The position numbers and the translations under genes were made by a program. The notes beneath the pieces were generated by a model. That model had not been told where the DNA came from, did no database searches, and saw only the letters and a list, made by a program, of their open reading frames with translations. From Reticulitermes lucifugus (lineage: Eukaryota; Arthropoda; Insecta; Blattodea; Rhinotermitidae), in the NCBI GenBank assembly GCA_026260175.1, contig JAKCWW010000472.1, positions 41,356-105,355 on the forward strand: a stretch of 64,000 nt of DNA. The letters run 5' to 3'. The stretch's first letter is position 1; each line of letters begins with the position of its first letter. This document shows, one piece after another, positions 1 to 10,352 of the stretch.

Positions 1-84
1 TTTGTCTGATAACTCGCTTCGTCTTCTTCTCTTATAGAGGGGGAGCAACGCTGGTCTCCCACATCGTAGTCATTGTTGTACTAA

Positions 85-245
85 TAAGTAACTCGGAGCG
101 CAGTACATCTTGAGAAGTTAATAGTCGTTCGTCTACTTAAGAAATTCCGTTTTATAAAACCGAGAGCTTCGTTACCGTGTTCTGAAGAGCCTGCAACTGG
201 ATCACATCCTCAGTCAAGTTAATCTACTTCACAATCCCTCCATTC
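85..245 (-). repeat. decayed RTE-like 3' end, antisense
   Basis: The order of motifs (agaagttaatagtc, aagaaattcc, aaccgagagcttcgttaccg, then the ctggatcacatcctcag region) matches the reverse complement of the 3' end of the RTE-like element at 43.6-44.2 kb. The copy is heavily mutated and has no open frame. Confidence 0.5.
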
Positions 246-557
246 CATGTTAAGAGACATATTAATATCATATTCATACAGCTTCTTTTTTACGAAATAT
301 ACCTATCGCGATGTGGGGAATTCTTTCTGTCCGTATGTTACGTAGCTATGTAACACTGATTTTGATGAAATGTTGATACACATATTTGCATCTTCACTAT
401 AATTTGTGCCACGATTTTGGTCGATATAGGCCTTGATCCCTGCCTTATATTAAGCTCAGTTGAAGTCCTAAAGTCCTTTACCATGGTAACATAAAGATAA
501 AGTTGTCCTTTCGCTTAAGCCTTTAAAGTGCTTTGGTTATCATATATACCACCAGCC
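246..557. other. no supported feature
   Basis: AT-rich sequence between an RTE fragment and the piggyBac-like element. I see no repeat, RNA gene or coding signal here. Confidence 0.5.
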
Positions 558-1871
558 TTAACCCTTCGTTACTCTGGTGGGGTTCTTCTCACCCCTGGCC
601 AGGTGTTTTAGTGCATTGCCATGAGATGGTAGTGCGTGGGAGCAGGGTTCCATTGTGACTTTACGTCATCATTACTAGTATACATCCACATAGGAACCAT
701 TAGTTGCCATTCAGCTGTTTGAGCAGAGCAAACCTATTTCTCTAGCTGGGGTTGCTCAAACCCCACCACAGCACTGGCGTTGGAGTTTCCAGTCTTGAAT
801 GTAAGTTCAATTGTCAATGATAATCATTCTAATATACTCGTAGATTTACAAATGTTGTAAATCATTTTTATTATATGTGAAAAAGTAATGCATATGTATT
901 TACTATATGAAGTGTTTTGACATGGGATGGCTCACGGGACAAAAGAGAGCAATTGGGAAAGTTGCTGGAGGAATTTGTGGAAGAAGAAAAAGAATTTGAA
1001 GATATTGAAGATGATAGCGATAGCGAAGGTTGTCCTCATGTCAGTGAGAGCAAAACAGCCCAGAGAGGCCATACTTGTCCAGCTACTGTTGTGACGATTC
1101 TGATGATGTGGTTGAAATGATGACTGTTTCAGCTTCTGCGTCAGATAGAACCGAACAATGGACAGTTGGTGTACCAACGTTTCTCGGTTCTCTGATAAAC
1201 TGCAGTAAGAAAAACAAAAGAGAATTTCCTCAAGACTTCCCTGAAGACATTGGGACTGAGTACGTCTGAGAAGCTGATATAGAAAATGCAACAAAATATT
1301 GGTCATCTACTTTGAGTACTCCAAGGCAAAGTGAAGCGCAAAGCTAGCTGTGGGACGGTCCAGCCTGCTCTTAGTGAACAAATTACAAGGCGCATGTATG
1401 TCATGCCCAAGATCTAAGGCCATAAAGACGAAATACCTTTGTCACAATCGTGATAAATTCGCATGTTTGTAGCTCGTTCGTAACTGTCAGGACAGTGTCA
1501 GGGTGAAAAAGACTCTGAGAGAAATTATTGTATGTGTAGTAATCAAACTGTATCTAAGAATGCCTATATTAACTTTGTTAGGCCTACTGTTTTTACAAGT
1601 TTGATAATTTAGCCTGTATTTGTTCATATTGTATTGTTTGTATTTGCAGAGTAAGTTTTCAAGAATACAGTTACTGAATTCATTTAAAATCCCAGATGTT
1701 AGATTCTAATGGCGTACATGTATTCGTTATTAGCAGTACTTAATAAATTGTGTCTTTAAAATCAGTACAATATGTATTTTATATTTATTTATCCGAAATT
1801 TTCCTTGGGGCTTGTCACACTTCTTCGCAGCAAGAGTGTGATATTTCCTCACCACACTAACGAAGGGTTAA
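558..1871 (+). mobile_element. piggyBac-like non-autonomous element with TTAA duplications
   Basis: TTAA at 558-561 and again at 1868-1871 flanks a 1306-bp body (562-1867). The left end starts CCCTTCGTTACTCTGGTG; the inverted right end reads CCCTTCGTTAGTGTGGTG. Over the first 21 bases 18 agree. A TTAA target and termini beginning CCC are the known signature of the piggyBac superfamily. The interior holds only a short acidic coding remnant, so the element could not make a full transposase (usually about 550-650 residues) and is an internally deleted derivative. The orientation is taken from the coding remnant. Confidence 0.85.
917..1269 (+). pseudogene. N-terminal remnant of a piggyBac-like transposase
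   Basis: Two overlapping short frames (917-1120 and 1075-1269) read as one broken acidic protein. The first has FVEEEKEFEDIEDDSDSEG and the second has CCDDSDDVVEMM. piggyBac transposases typically begin with an Asp/Glu/Ser-rich, low-complexity region before the DDD catalytic domain. No catalytic domain follows before the right terminus, and a frame change is needed between the pieces. The position inside a TTAA-flanked element with matching ends supports the reading; the peptide alone would not. Its original start is unknown. Confidence 0.55.
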
Positions 1872-1974
1872 CATTAAAACCTCTGCATTTTGCAAGTCCA
1901 GTGTACGTTTGGGTGTCTTGTGACACACAGTAAACAGTGATTTAATGAAGCGCAATTAAGGACCATGACATGAT

Positions 1975-2400
1975 GGCGTTTAGGAGAGTGGAGGTATTGT
2001 CCACGCACGACCTCGTCCCAAGATGGAAGTAGCTGCTGGTGCATCAGCTGGAGGTGATTGATCAGCTTCATCATGCTTCAGCCGCCTTGCTGTCGGTGTA
2101 CACTGGGTGAGGAGGTTCGGTGGGCCCCAGAGTCGGTCTGGAGTTGACGAAAACATGTGAACTGTGTGTATCTGTAGAACAGGAAGCTCAGTTAGTTTCC
2201 CGTTATGGAGCCAAGGCTGGCGCGCCAGCGAGTGCGTAACGGGTCTCATGTGAACCGCCCGCTCCTCCCTGCGCCAAGTGTGCTCAGAGCTCGCTGCTAC
2301 TAGTCGCTTCTCGGTTCGCGGGAGCAGCGGAGCCTAGTCATGTCGATCGTCAAAGCTCCTGGATCAACATGCGGTGTGTGGGTTGGTGTAGAAAAGTGAT
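1975..2400 (+). promoter_or_regulatory. CpG-richer segment, possible promoter or first exon
   Basis: This is the most GC- and CpG-rich non-repeat stretch in the window (ggcgcgccagcgagtgcg near 2219, ctcggttcgcgggagcagcg near 2311). It contains TCAGTTAG at about 2189, close to the arthropod initiator TCAGT. An ATG at 2339 opens only 17 codons, and a gtgtgt that might serve as a splice donor follows about 33 bases downstream. An unrecognised GC-rich repeat would look the same. There is no protein evidence, so the call is speculative. Confidence 0.2.
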
Positions 2401-2795
2401 ATTTTGTAACCAGTTTCCTCAATCAAGACAGTCACTTGCAAGTGTAGAATGTGCTGTGTGTAGTAAAACTCCCAGAAGCGATTCGAATCTTAGTGCATTT
2501 ATACAGTGATGTTTGCCGATCCTTACATATTTGATGAAGTGTTACAAAAACGGCGTTGTTAGAAGTAATGGTTTAATGCCCTTTTGTGAAACCGGTTTTT
2601 AAACTAATGAATGTTATTAAGTGTGCATGTATGTGCGTGTAACGTGGCACACACGCGGGATGTGCTTTATTTCTGTATGAATTATGGGAAGTTTCCATGA
2701 TGACTCATGTGGAATTGTCAACTGGTTGTGCCTATTGATCCAGTAGAAGCTTTGAATAAGGTAAATAGCTGTATTAATTACGAATAATCACAGAT
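2401..2795. other. no supported feature
   Basis: Unremarkable AT-rich sequence, including a run of gtgtgcatgtatgtgcgtg near 2620. Nothing coding or repeated is recognised. Confidence 0.5.
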
Positions 2796-2807
2796 ATAGG
2801 CCTGCGT

Positions 2808-2980
2808 GCCGATCCCAGTGGCCGTGCGGTCTAAGGCGTGGGTCTTTGGCCGCTCGCTTACTAGGATCGNNNNNNNNNNNNNNNNNNNNNNNNNNNNNNN
2901 NNNNNNNNNNNNNNNNNNNAACCTCGACGAAACGAGGAGGCCCAGGCCCATATAGGGCTGTCGAGCCATAGGAAAACAAA
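2808..2980 (+). mobile_element. SINE family A copy with internal assembly gap
   Basis: The head (gatcccagtggccgtgcgg, ctaaggcgtgggtc) matches the tRNA-derived SINE at 7.8 kb, and the tail (cctcgacgaaacgaggaggc, cccaggcccat) matches its 3' part. The copy is bracketed by the exact 12-bp duplication ATAGGCCTGCGT at 2796-2807 and 2981-2992, so both ends are certain. About 140 bases of SINE interior are replaced by 50 N. Confidence 0.85.
2870..2919. other. assembly gap, 50 N
   Basis: A fixed-size run of N lying inside a SINE. Comparison with the intact copy at 7778-8032 suggests the true missing length is nearer 140 bases. Confidence 0.95.
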
Positions 2981-3119
2981 ATAGGCCTGCGTATTTAATT
3001 ACCTAAAACGCAAACCTCATCAAAATAACACATCTAATTAAAAAAACCAACGGCAACCATTTTAGAATTTTAAGAAAATGACGTTTGAGATTCTCGCGGC
3101 GGTAAATGTTAAAGATTAC

Positions 3120-3265
3120 AGTCTTCTTGGATATGGCACCCTGCAGTCTGGTAAATAGGTAATAAGTTTCGGAGGAAACGGCTCACTTCTGCCCTGAAAA
3201 TGGAGGCGGTAAGTGCCTCTGGAACGCTGATAGTTAACAGACTACGTAGCTTCACATTCCAGGAA
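3120..3265 (+). repeat. palindromic repeat family E, degenerate copy
   Basis: The left half holds ggcaccctgcagtctggtaa and gtttcggaggaaacggc. The right half holds ctgaaaatggaggcggtaag and agactacgtagc. The halves are imperfect inverted copies, matching the arrangement of the better copies at 23.8 kb and 22.5 kb. Confidence 0.6.
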
Positions 3266-3444
3266 ATTGTTAGGTTGTACTTAAAAAGTTCGGTTCCTGC
3301 TTGTAGGAAAGTACTTCATACGTTCGCTACAAAGGTCAGGCGGTTGATGACGTAAGAAGTCGCTGTGTAGTATGAGCAAGAAACGATGTGTGTGTGTGTT
3401 ATCTGGCTGTCAAATTTCGAGTTGCTGAATGTTGAAACGGATGA

Positions 3445-3508
3445 TAGACCTGGAGACAATGAAGAGTGCATTTTTTACAAAATGCACTCTTCATTGTCTG
3501 TAGGTCTA
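3445..3508. repeat. short near-perfect hairpin
   Basis: Arms 3445-3474 and 3479-3508 pair over 28 of 30 positions around a 4-base loop (ttac). The arm core is gacaatgaagagtgca. It could be a snap-back duplication or a tiny MITE. A small-RNA precursor is possible, but no copy elsewhere in the window supports either choice. Confidence 0.75.
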
Positions 3509-4195
3509 TCTAGGTCTAGGTCTATGGAAAAAAAAGTGAAGTATTCAAGTAGAGTTATCAGTTTGATATCATAGCCTAAAATGAATGTACTATGTATGTT
3601 CGTTTGCCACATGTAATACGTTTTTATCTGTCACATACTGACATTCGTTTGGCTGTTTGTTATTCAGTAGCAGTTCTTCTGGAATTGCGAAGGATCGAAT
3701 CTTGTTGTGGACAAGTGGAAACATGAAGAATTTGGTACAGAATCGGACATGTTTATTATGACTGCATAGTTTTGCCATTAATATCAAAATTACAGAATCA
3801 AATGTGAATTGAAGGCTGTGTCGGTCAGGATAGGTTTCAGTAGCATCTCAAAGCAGCTGTGTTCTCGAGCTGACTGCGAAGACAAGTGACCCACTTCTGC
3901 AGTGACTCTGGACATGAATGACTCCAGAGAGTCACGCTCATCGTCACTAATTACAGAACTGTGCTGTATTTCACAACTTGGAAACGTCTGAAGCCTAAAC
4001 TGCATCTAAATAATATTCAATAATTCAGTCCAGAGTGCAAGCTGGCAGTGTTTACTGCTGAAGACAGGTTGCTTGTCACCTTTCTGATATACTGTGAGCT
4101 GTTATTTGGAAAAGCTTGTGCAAGAGGTAGGCCCGCACAGTTCATTTAACAAATAGAAGCGTGGTATTCAGAGACAAGACATTTAAACATTTAGC
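3509..4195. other. no supported feature
   Basis: No recognised repeats, RNAs or plausible exons. The open frames here are short and lack domain features. Confidence 0.5.
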
Positions 4196-4199
4196 TCGT

Positions 4200-4257
4200 A
4201 CCTTGCCGAAAACACATTTCATCTCCTTTACATAGACCATGCTGTTTTTGGAAGTCG
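4200..4257 (-). repeat. family G repeat fragment
   Basis: The sequence around catttcatctcctttacata and gaccatgctgtttttg matches the antisense of the short repeat best seen at 29.0, 40.7 and 47.5 kb. Confidence 0.45.
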
Positions 4258-4258
4258 C

Positions 4259-4313
4259 GCACGGTGGTAGTTAGCTCAAATAATAGGTTTGTCGGTTCGA
4301 GTCCCGCTCGTGC
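4259..4313 (+). other. tRNA-like sequence lacking an anticodon arm
   Basis: The ends gcacgg and ctcgtgc can pair as a short acceptor stem. A D-arm-like tagttagctcaaat and a TpsiC-like ggttcgagtccc (box B) are present. The whole unit is only about 55 nt, so the anticodon arm is missing. It is either a tRNA relic or the head of a worn SINE, not a functional tRNA gene. Confidence 0.45.
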
Positions 4314-5209
4314 CGAGAGTATACGTTTGCTATTTTCCATATATGGCCGATCCCCTATACGGGGAATGCTACCAGATTTCTAATTCACGGAAATAGAAAC
4401 ATCTAAACCGTTAAATAAAAGCGGAGGAAGCCGATTAACGAAAAATGTTTTCCTCAAGTAATTCAAACATGACAGCGATTTAACTGAGCAGATGTTTTCC
4501 CACATCAATCACTGCAAGAAAACTATTATATTTTATTTTATTTTCCAGCGTAATCAACCAGTTAACGCTGTGGACGAGATCTTGCGTAACAAGACAGGAC
4601 GAGCTTCTGGTCCATAAGAAAGTTGTACAGAAAGTGCGATAACGCTGCTTGTGTCATATTGTACATTTTAGTAGCATTTCCTGTATCGGTGGCACCAAAT
4701 ACGCTTGTGTCTTTCGCACATTTATCATTCGCAACAAATATACTGGTTATGGGGACATCGTAATACTTCATTCGCTAGTCTTTCTGTAAATAAATTTTGG
4801 TGAAAGTTTGTAATTGGAAATGTTACTGTTATTCGATTTAGTTACTGTGTTTTTTTATTCTTATGGTCCTCGTTACTTGGATAACTAATACGTCAGTCTA
4901 GTAGTAAACTAAAGTTCAAGACTCCTAATACCAAGACTCTGAGCTAAATTCTAGTCACTTCAATCCCGTAACTTCTTTCCTCAGATCCACCTTAATGTTA
5001 TCTCTAATCTGCTTCTCGGTCTTCCAAGTGGAAATTACGTAAGAGGTTTCCCAACTAAAGTTACGTTTGCATTCCTCGACTTCTCCACCCTAGCCATGTG
5101 TCCAGCGCCTCGTAGCCGCCTACGTTTCACTGTTAAAATAACATGCTGGCCTGCACAAACCATGAATTTCCTCATTGTGTAATTTCCTAAATTGTTCATG
5201 AACATAGCC
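4314..5209. other. no supported feature
   Basis: AT-rich sequence without recognised elements. Confidence 0.5.
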
Positions 5210-5490
5210 GTTGTTGGGGGCCAGGTTAGCTCGGTCGGTATATGGACGGCCAAGGAATCGTGGTATGATATCCGGCAGGGGCAAGAGATCATTCTCTTCT
5301 GCGCAACGTCCGGACCGGCCCCGGGGCCAATGCGTCCTCTGTTCTAGGGGGTACCGAGTACTGCTTCCCGGGTGTTAAAACTGACCACACACCTCTGTCT
5401 GATGTGAATCGAGAATCGTTGAAATATGTCTCCACTGTACCATGCATCTGCATGGCGTGGCGGTTAATTAACTAGGACAACTTTACATTT
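5210..5490 (+). mobile_element. SINE family C copy, diverged
   Basis: The head gttagctcggtcggtata has box A character, followed by a worn box B region (gatatccggcaggggcaag). The tail contains tgcatggcgtggcggttaat and ggacaactttacatttgcc, which recur at the ends of the copies at 10.9 and 47.9 kb. Confidence 0.65.
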
Positions 5491-5766
5491 GCCTGAAATT
5501 CGGCCGTCGTAGGTCTGCATCTTTCCTGAGCACGTTGCGTTTTGAGTTTCTAATTTATAGCCGTCCTCAAAAGTAAAGATCATATTTTACGCCCAGTCAA
5601 AACAACTAGGACAAATATTGCTGATATTCTGATCGTCAGGGATATAGAGTATCGACGGGATGGTAAAGAGGTTCTGTATGGATGCATGTCAAGACTGTTC
5701 TCCGAATTTTATAAATTAAACTTATTTCGATTTTTAACTGCTTTTCTCAGGTAATTAATTTTAAAA

Positions 5767-5895
5767 CACACATCTCTTTACCCAACAAATACACCATTTT
5801 TGTTTATTATACAATACAACATGTCGGACTAGTTTTACTGTAAATTATATTGTATAATAAAAATAGGGTGTATTTGTTGGTTAAAGGGATGTGTG
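5767..5895. repeat. inverted repeat, about 50-nt arms
   Basis: The left arm (about 5767-5818, cacacatctctttaccca, then aacaaatacacc) and the right arm (about 5847-5895, ggtgtatttgttgg, then aaagggatgtgtg) are inverted copies with few differences, separated by about 28 bases. It looks like a foldback element or the inverted end of a larger retroelement; the family is not identified. Confidence 0.7.
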
Positions 5896-6504
5896 ATCGA
5901 CTAAAAATGCACGGTATGAATAATATAATGTTTAATTTTAAAAAATTTTCATCTAATTGATTTCGCTCGTTATGACACGACTCTGTTGTCGGTTGTGGTG
6001 GTTTTATCTCATGTCCATTGGCCGTGTATTTAGTTCTGTCTGTAGTCTGCTTCGAGATTGTTTTTATTAGCATTATTCTTTGTAGTGTTTGTGTTCTTGA
6101 ACGAATGAAAATTGGCCTAAACAAGCGTCTTATTCATTGTCGCTTACTGGAACGTGTATGTAAACGTTTGCGTTGATCATATGTCGTCCCTAAACCAACA
6201 AGCTTTTAAGCAAAAGTTTCAAGGACAAATACGTTTTCCTGTGCACAGCTTTATATCACGAAACGATGATAAACATAAAGTTAAACAGAAAGTTGTCATG
6301 TGCTTAATTATGCACAGCGTGTTAAAGGCGTATGGGGATAGCGAGTGGTCAAGTACACATCCCGACGTTTTACCATCGGGGGAAAGTACTCCCGATAAGG
6401 TTGAATAAGAGCTGCGGGGCGCAAGATCCGTTCTGGATACAATAGAGGAGAGGAAAATCTGTGTCCAGTCGGGAATCGTACCCCAAGTTTCTCGGTCGGT
6501 CGAT
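5896..6504. other. possible unidentified repeat, otherwise empty
   Basis: Read on the minus strand, the part next to the inverted repeat (5896-6124) is open for about 100 codons but has no family I recognise. The remainder shows nothing supported. Confidence 0.3.
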
Positions 6505-6574
6505 ATTAGGCGCCACCGTACAAAATTTAGTCGCCACGGCGACCTGGTGCGCGGGATTTTTGCACCCCTGGATT
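6505..6574 (+). mobile_element. hAT-like MITE, right half only
   Basis: It matches the right half of the elements at 17.1 and 21.9 kb: ggcgccaccgtacaaaattt, agtcgccacggcgacctgg, and the terminus tttttgcacccctg. The left half and left terminus are not visible. Confidence 0.65.
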
Positions 6575-6784
6575 AACCCATTAATATTCTGTGTATTTCA
6601 CGTGTACTTACCATAGCCACGTACCTAAGCAACGGCATTTGTATTTACTTACAAATTTTTGTTAAATTTTGATCTGTGTGTAAGTTGTGCACGTTTCTGT
6701 GTTAAGTTGCATGATGGCTGTTATGCTTACACATTGAGGTTCAGTGCTGGCAGAACAGCAGCGCCCTTTTCACACTTTAGAATG

Positions 6785-7400
6785 AACGTACGAGGGGCGG
6801 TACGAGAATAATTCCTCTTACTTTTTCTCAGAACCTATAATTACAATTGTAATGAAATTTACGTCTATCAAATTCCTCCTATTTTTTCTCAGAAACTATG
6901 ATTACAATTGTAATGAAATTTACTTATATCATGGGTACATCCTTTACAAAGTTGAGATTATTTTTCCACAAAGTCTCCATTACTAACACACTTTTTACAC
7001 CTTCGCGTGAAACGCTGTATGCCGGTCGCGTAAAACTCATTGCTGATACGTCAGAGCTCTTCGCGCACGCCGTGTTTCGGCTCGTCGTCTTCCGCAAAAC
7101 GGCGTCCTCGAAGTGCATCCTTCAGGGGGCCAAAAGGATGGAAGTCGGGAGNGGGGGGGGCGCTAAAACGGGACTGTTGGGAGGATGAGGACTTGATTCA
7201 TCTTCCTGTTTGGCCGATCCCTCCGAATTCGTTGTTGTAACTTTTCTAGTGTCTGCACATATCGCTCTGAATTGATTGTGGCACCTCTCTTCAAGAATTA
7301 CATTAACAGGATTCCTTCACTGCCCCAGAAGACGCTGGTCATGACTTTACCCGCAGAAGTCTGCACCGTGAATTTGTTCTCCCTCGTCCTCGTAGTAAGT
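6785..7400 (-). pseudogene. mariner-family transposase relic, truncated
   Basis: Read on the minus strand, several frames together give segments typical of mariner/SETMAR-type transposases: TVQTSAGKVMTSVFWGSEGI, then KRGATINSERYVQTLEKL, then DRPNRKMNQVL, then FHPFGPLKDALRG, then FYATGIQRF and a C-terminal FVEK. The block between MNQVL and FHPFGPL that should carry the second catalytic Asp (the HDNARPH region) is deleted, and there are frameshifts. The amino-terminal helix-turn-helix domain and first catalytic Asp are absent, because similarity stops near 7400. The element end lies near 6790 (cgtacgaggggcgg). It is clearly dead. The family is known for cut-and-paste transposition at TA sites. 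Confidence 0.8.
6811..6931. repeat. 61-bp tandem duplication in the mariner 3' end
   Basis: Two copies (6811-6871 and 6872-6931) of a unit beginning attcctc and containing gattacaattgtaatgaaat sit just outside the transposase C-terminus. The second half of each unit includes the start of the C-terminal coding tail. Confidence 0.85.
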
Positions 7401-7764
7401 ACTTCCACACGCAGTTTGCTACGACTGAATAACTTAAACCTAAATCGTTAGGGAACTGTAAAAGTTTAGTAAATGTTTGAAACATTGCCGGTTACAAAAT
7501 TTAACACAATATTAAAACCTGTAATGGGTACAACAGATTCGATACTGAACATCCAAGTGGAATGAACGAATTGTTTTTCAAGACGTATAGAACACTATTT
7601 TGCATTGTGACGCCGATGTACCCACGGGCCAACAAAACGAATTGTGAATATTGTCGCTGGAGTGTTCTACGTTCTGCAGCAAGGAGCAGATACGTCGGAC
7701 GATGTAAGCATTTATATGTTAATGCCGCAACTTTTTAATTAATTGTGGACATTTTAGTATGTAT
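7401..7764. other. no supported feature
   Basis: Nothing recognised between the mariner relic and the following SINE. Confidence 0.5.
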
Positions 7765-7777
7765 AATGTATTTTAAT

Positions 7778-8032
7778 GCTGACCCCAGTGGCCGCGCCGT
7801 CTAAGGCGTGGGTCTGCGGCCTCTCGCTTGCTGGGTTTGCGGGTTCGAACCCCTCCGGGGCATGGATGTCTGTCTGTTGTGAGTGTTGTGTGTTGTCAGG
7901 TAGAGGTCTGTTCGAAGGGCTGATCACTCGTCCAGAGGAGTCCTCCCGAGGGTGGTGTGTCTGAGTGTGATCGTGAAGCCTCGATAATGAGGAGGCCCTG
8001 GCCCATTAGGGGCTGTTGCGTCATGGGGGAAA
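7778..8032 (+). mobile_element. SINE family A, full-length copy
   Basis: A tRNA-derived SINE. Box A-like tggccgcgccgtctaagg is near 7790 and box B ggttcgaacccc near 7841, so it carried an internal pol III promoter. The body contains tctgttgtgagtgttgtg, and the tail cctcgataatgaggaggc, ggcccattaggggctg ends in gggggaaaaa. Imperfect duplications flank it: aatgtattttaat at 7765-7777 and aatgttttaat at 8033-8043. It depends on an RTE- or L1-type partner for mobility; the partner is not proven here. Confidence 0.85.
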
Positions 8033-8319
8033 AATGTTTTAATTAATGGAGTGCAATAAGTGACTTCATCCGTTCGCTTGAGGACGGTACGGCCGTACCG
8101 ACACGCATTGCGACTAGGTGTACCATATGATGTCGGACACTGTCGTGATTGAATATAACATAGGGTGATAATGGTTCTTTAATATGTTGACCGTTGAAAC
8201 GCTTAGCAAGGTCGATTGAGAAGCTAGAAGTACAAACTAAACGTCTGTGAGGAAAATTTGAGAGAACTTTGGGATAAATGTGAGGATTAACATTAAAATA
8301 AATCTAAAAAACAGACAGG

Positions 8320-8405
8320 GGCGGACTCTTATGGGTGCGATAATGAACTTTCGGGTGGGTGTGGTAAAATGTGGGGTATATGTTGATCCGCTGAGTGATT
8401 GTCAA
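8320..8405 (+). repeat. RTE-like 3' tail fragment
   Basis: gataatgaactttcgggtg, gtaaaatgtggggtatat and gatccgctgagtg parallel the tail of the element at 44.1 kb (aatgaaccttcggattcc, aaacgcggggaattt, gactagctgagg). Confidence 0.55.
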
Positions 8406-8489
8406 CAATGTAGGTCTCTTTACCTAGCGCTTTGAAGAACGGTGGTATCTAGAAATACCACCTGCTTGATATTTAAAAATTTTCATGTT

Positions 8490-8630
8490 GACTACAAAGT
8501 GTACGTCTGTGTGTTTCGTGTGATCGCAGAATTAACAGCGATCATTTCCCAAAGTAACATTAAACCCTTAATTTGTATAATGAAGACACGTTGTTTTCTA
8601 AGAGGTAAGAACTGAGTTTTTAAATATTAA
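8490..8630 (+). repeat. family G repeat
   Basis: Contains gtgtttcgtgtgatcgcag, attaacagcgatcatttcc and a ttttctaagaggtaagaac, tgagtttttaaatatt ending. These are the three landmarks of the family. Confidence 0.65.
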
Positions 8631-10318
8631 TCGGATTGTCATGCCTCAAATGGCACAGGTTTTGTCTAACAGTATCCGTCTAGTAGCCGACATAGGGTAC
8701 GTCTGCTTCAGCCGAGCTACATTTCTCAAGGGTAAACGAATTCCTCCACAAGAACTAGTTATGTCACACACATTGTCAAAACTTAGCTGCATTTAAAACG
8801 CGACGACTGTGTATTATAAAGTGTCAACTTAGTCGGGAATTGCATTGTATCTTGCGACGTATGCTGGTAGTGTGTATTCAGGTCAGTGTGACAGGGGCAC
8901 AGCGTTTCGTGACATTACATATTAGAAGTAGAACGCGTTAGTCGTCTTACGTACTGTTCCTTTCCCTGTCAGTGTCACAATATATTTCTGGATAAAACTG
9001 TTAAAGAAGGAATGACACTCATATCAAGAAATTAAAGTCAACGCTAAGAGGATTGGAGTGTCATCCGTGAACTTCATTGCATTCATTGAACATGGCTTTA
9101 ACACCGATGGCTGCATAATAACGAGTACATTTCATATCTTTTGAGTGTTCTCTGTTAGGTCCGCCGTAAGAAACGTGATAATTCTCGGCTGTGGGATTGA
9201 ACACATCCTGGCCTTCAGCTAAGACGACAAAATACGTTAGCGTTGGCTCTCCTGTTGTAGTTCAGAAGGCACTGTTTGTGCATTCCACCTTCGCGTTTCG
9301 AAAGCAGGAATGGTTTAACCTAAGACGCCCGCAGTTAGTTAGCTTCTTTGTTTTTTGATAGGGATGAACTGGGAAGAAGATACAACATTTCATCGATATA
9401 ATCCACCACAGCGTGTTTTGAAAAGAACAACTTTTTATCTTAGAATTGTAGCGCTGTCTAAGCTGTAGGGGGTCTACTTCAAAACGGAAGGGAGGGTGTA
9501 CAGAACAACGTTACGTTGAGGCACCTTCGATTCTTTGCATTCTGATTTATCCACTTAGTCCGTACTGACCCTGTTTTCATTATTCGACGTAGCTGTTTTG
9601 GAGAGAAATAATGGTCCATCCAACTCTCACTGGCTTCACACATTTAATTATATATATTGTACCGGCATTCACAAAATGGAAACACTGCATCAAAACAAAA
9701 TACTCTTTGCTCGTTCATGGCCTACTGTGTACGTATATTGCGTAGTTCCTCTATTTCCGCACATAGGCCATATTGTGTATATTTTTACCTTAATTACCTG
9801 GCATGCAAATCGCATCTGTGTGACACCATATTGCTACGTATGTTTAGATCGCTGTTCCTTTAGCTTCTGTGGCTGTGTTCTTTTTGTAATTATGTAGTAA
9901 ACGGAACGATTTGCGGGGAAAAAATGTGTTTGAGATTAAATGCGTGTTTTGATTTTTATTACAACTTTCTTCTAGAGCCGTATTAAATCCAAGAATAAAT
10001 AGCAAGATACGTGTATCATAAATTTACGTAGGCTTCATGTAAAGTGTCTGATTTTTGTCACACTTTAACTGAAATCGAATTTGGGCGAACAGATTTGAAT
10101 CAAAATCCCCAGTACAGAATCTCACGAAAATACATCCAGTGTAAGAAGGATTATGTACAGGCATTACGAGGCTGATAGTCGCTTTTCAAAGTTGTTTTAC
10201 AAACGTCCCTAGATGTGAAATAACTGAAACAAATAGTGCTATGCAGACGAATTTGATTCACATATATCGGTAAATCCTCGGTGTTACTGGTTTCATGTGT
10301 TGTGCACTGCGGACACAT
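8631..10318. other. long stretch with no supported feature
   Basis: Mixed AT-rich sequence. The longest open frames (about 100 codons near 9600-9900) are Cys/Tyr-rich, lack domain signatures and overlap each other, as expected by chance. Confidence 0.5.
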
Positions 10319-10352
10319 TATTATTATTATTACTGTTATTATTAATTTCCTT
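10319..10352. repeat. ATT microsatellite
   Basis: Interrupted run of TTA/ATT triplets. Confidence 0.9.

Noticed and set aside
7841-7857. Functional tRNA gene at the SINE A head
   Set aside because: Box A and B spacing is tRNA-like but no cloverleaf acceptor pairing is found and the sequence continues into the SINE body; the same head recurs at 2.8 and 20.9 kb.
9598-9897. 99-codon open frame on the plus strand
   Set aside because: Low-complexity Cys/Tyr composition, a second frame open over the same bases, no domain, no splice context.
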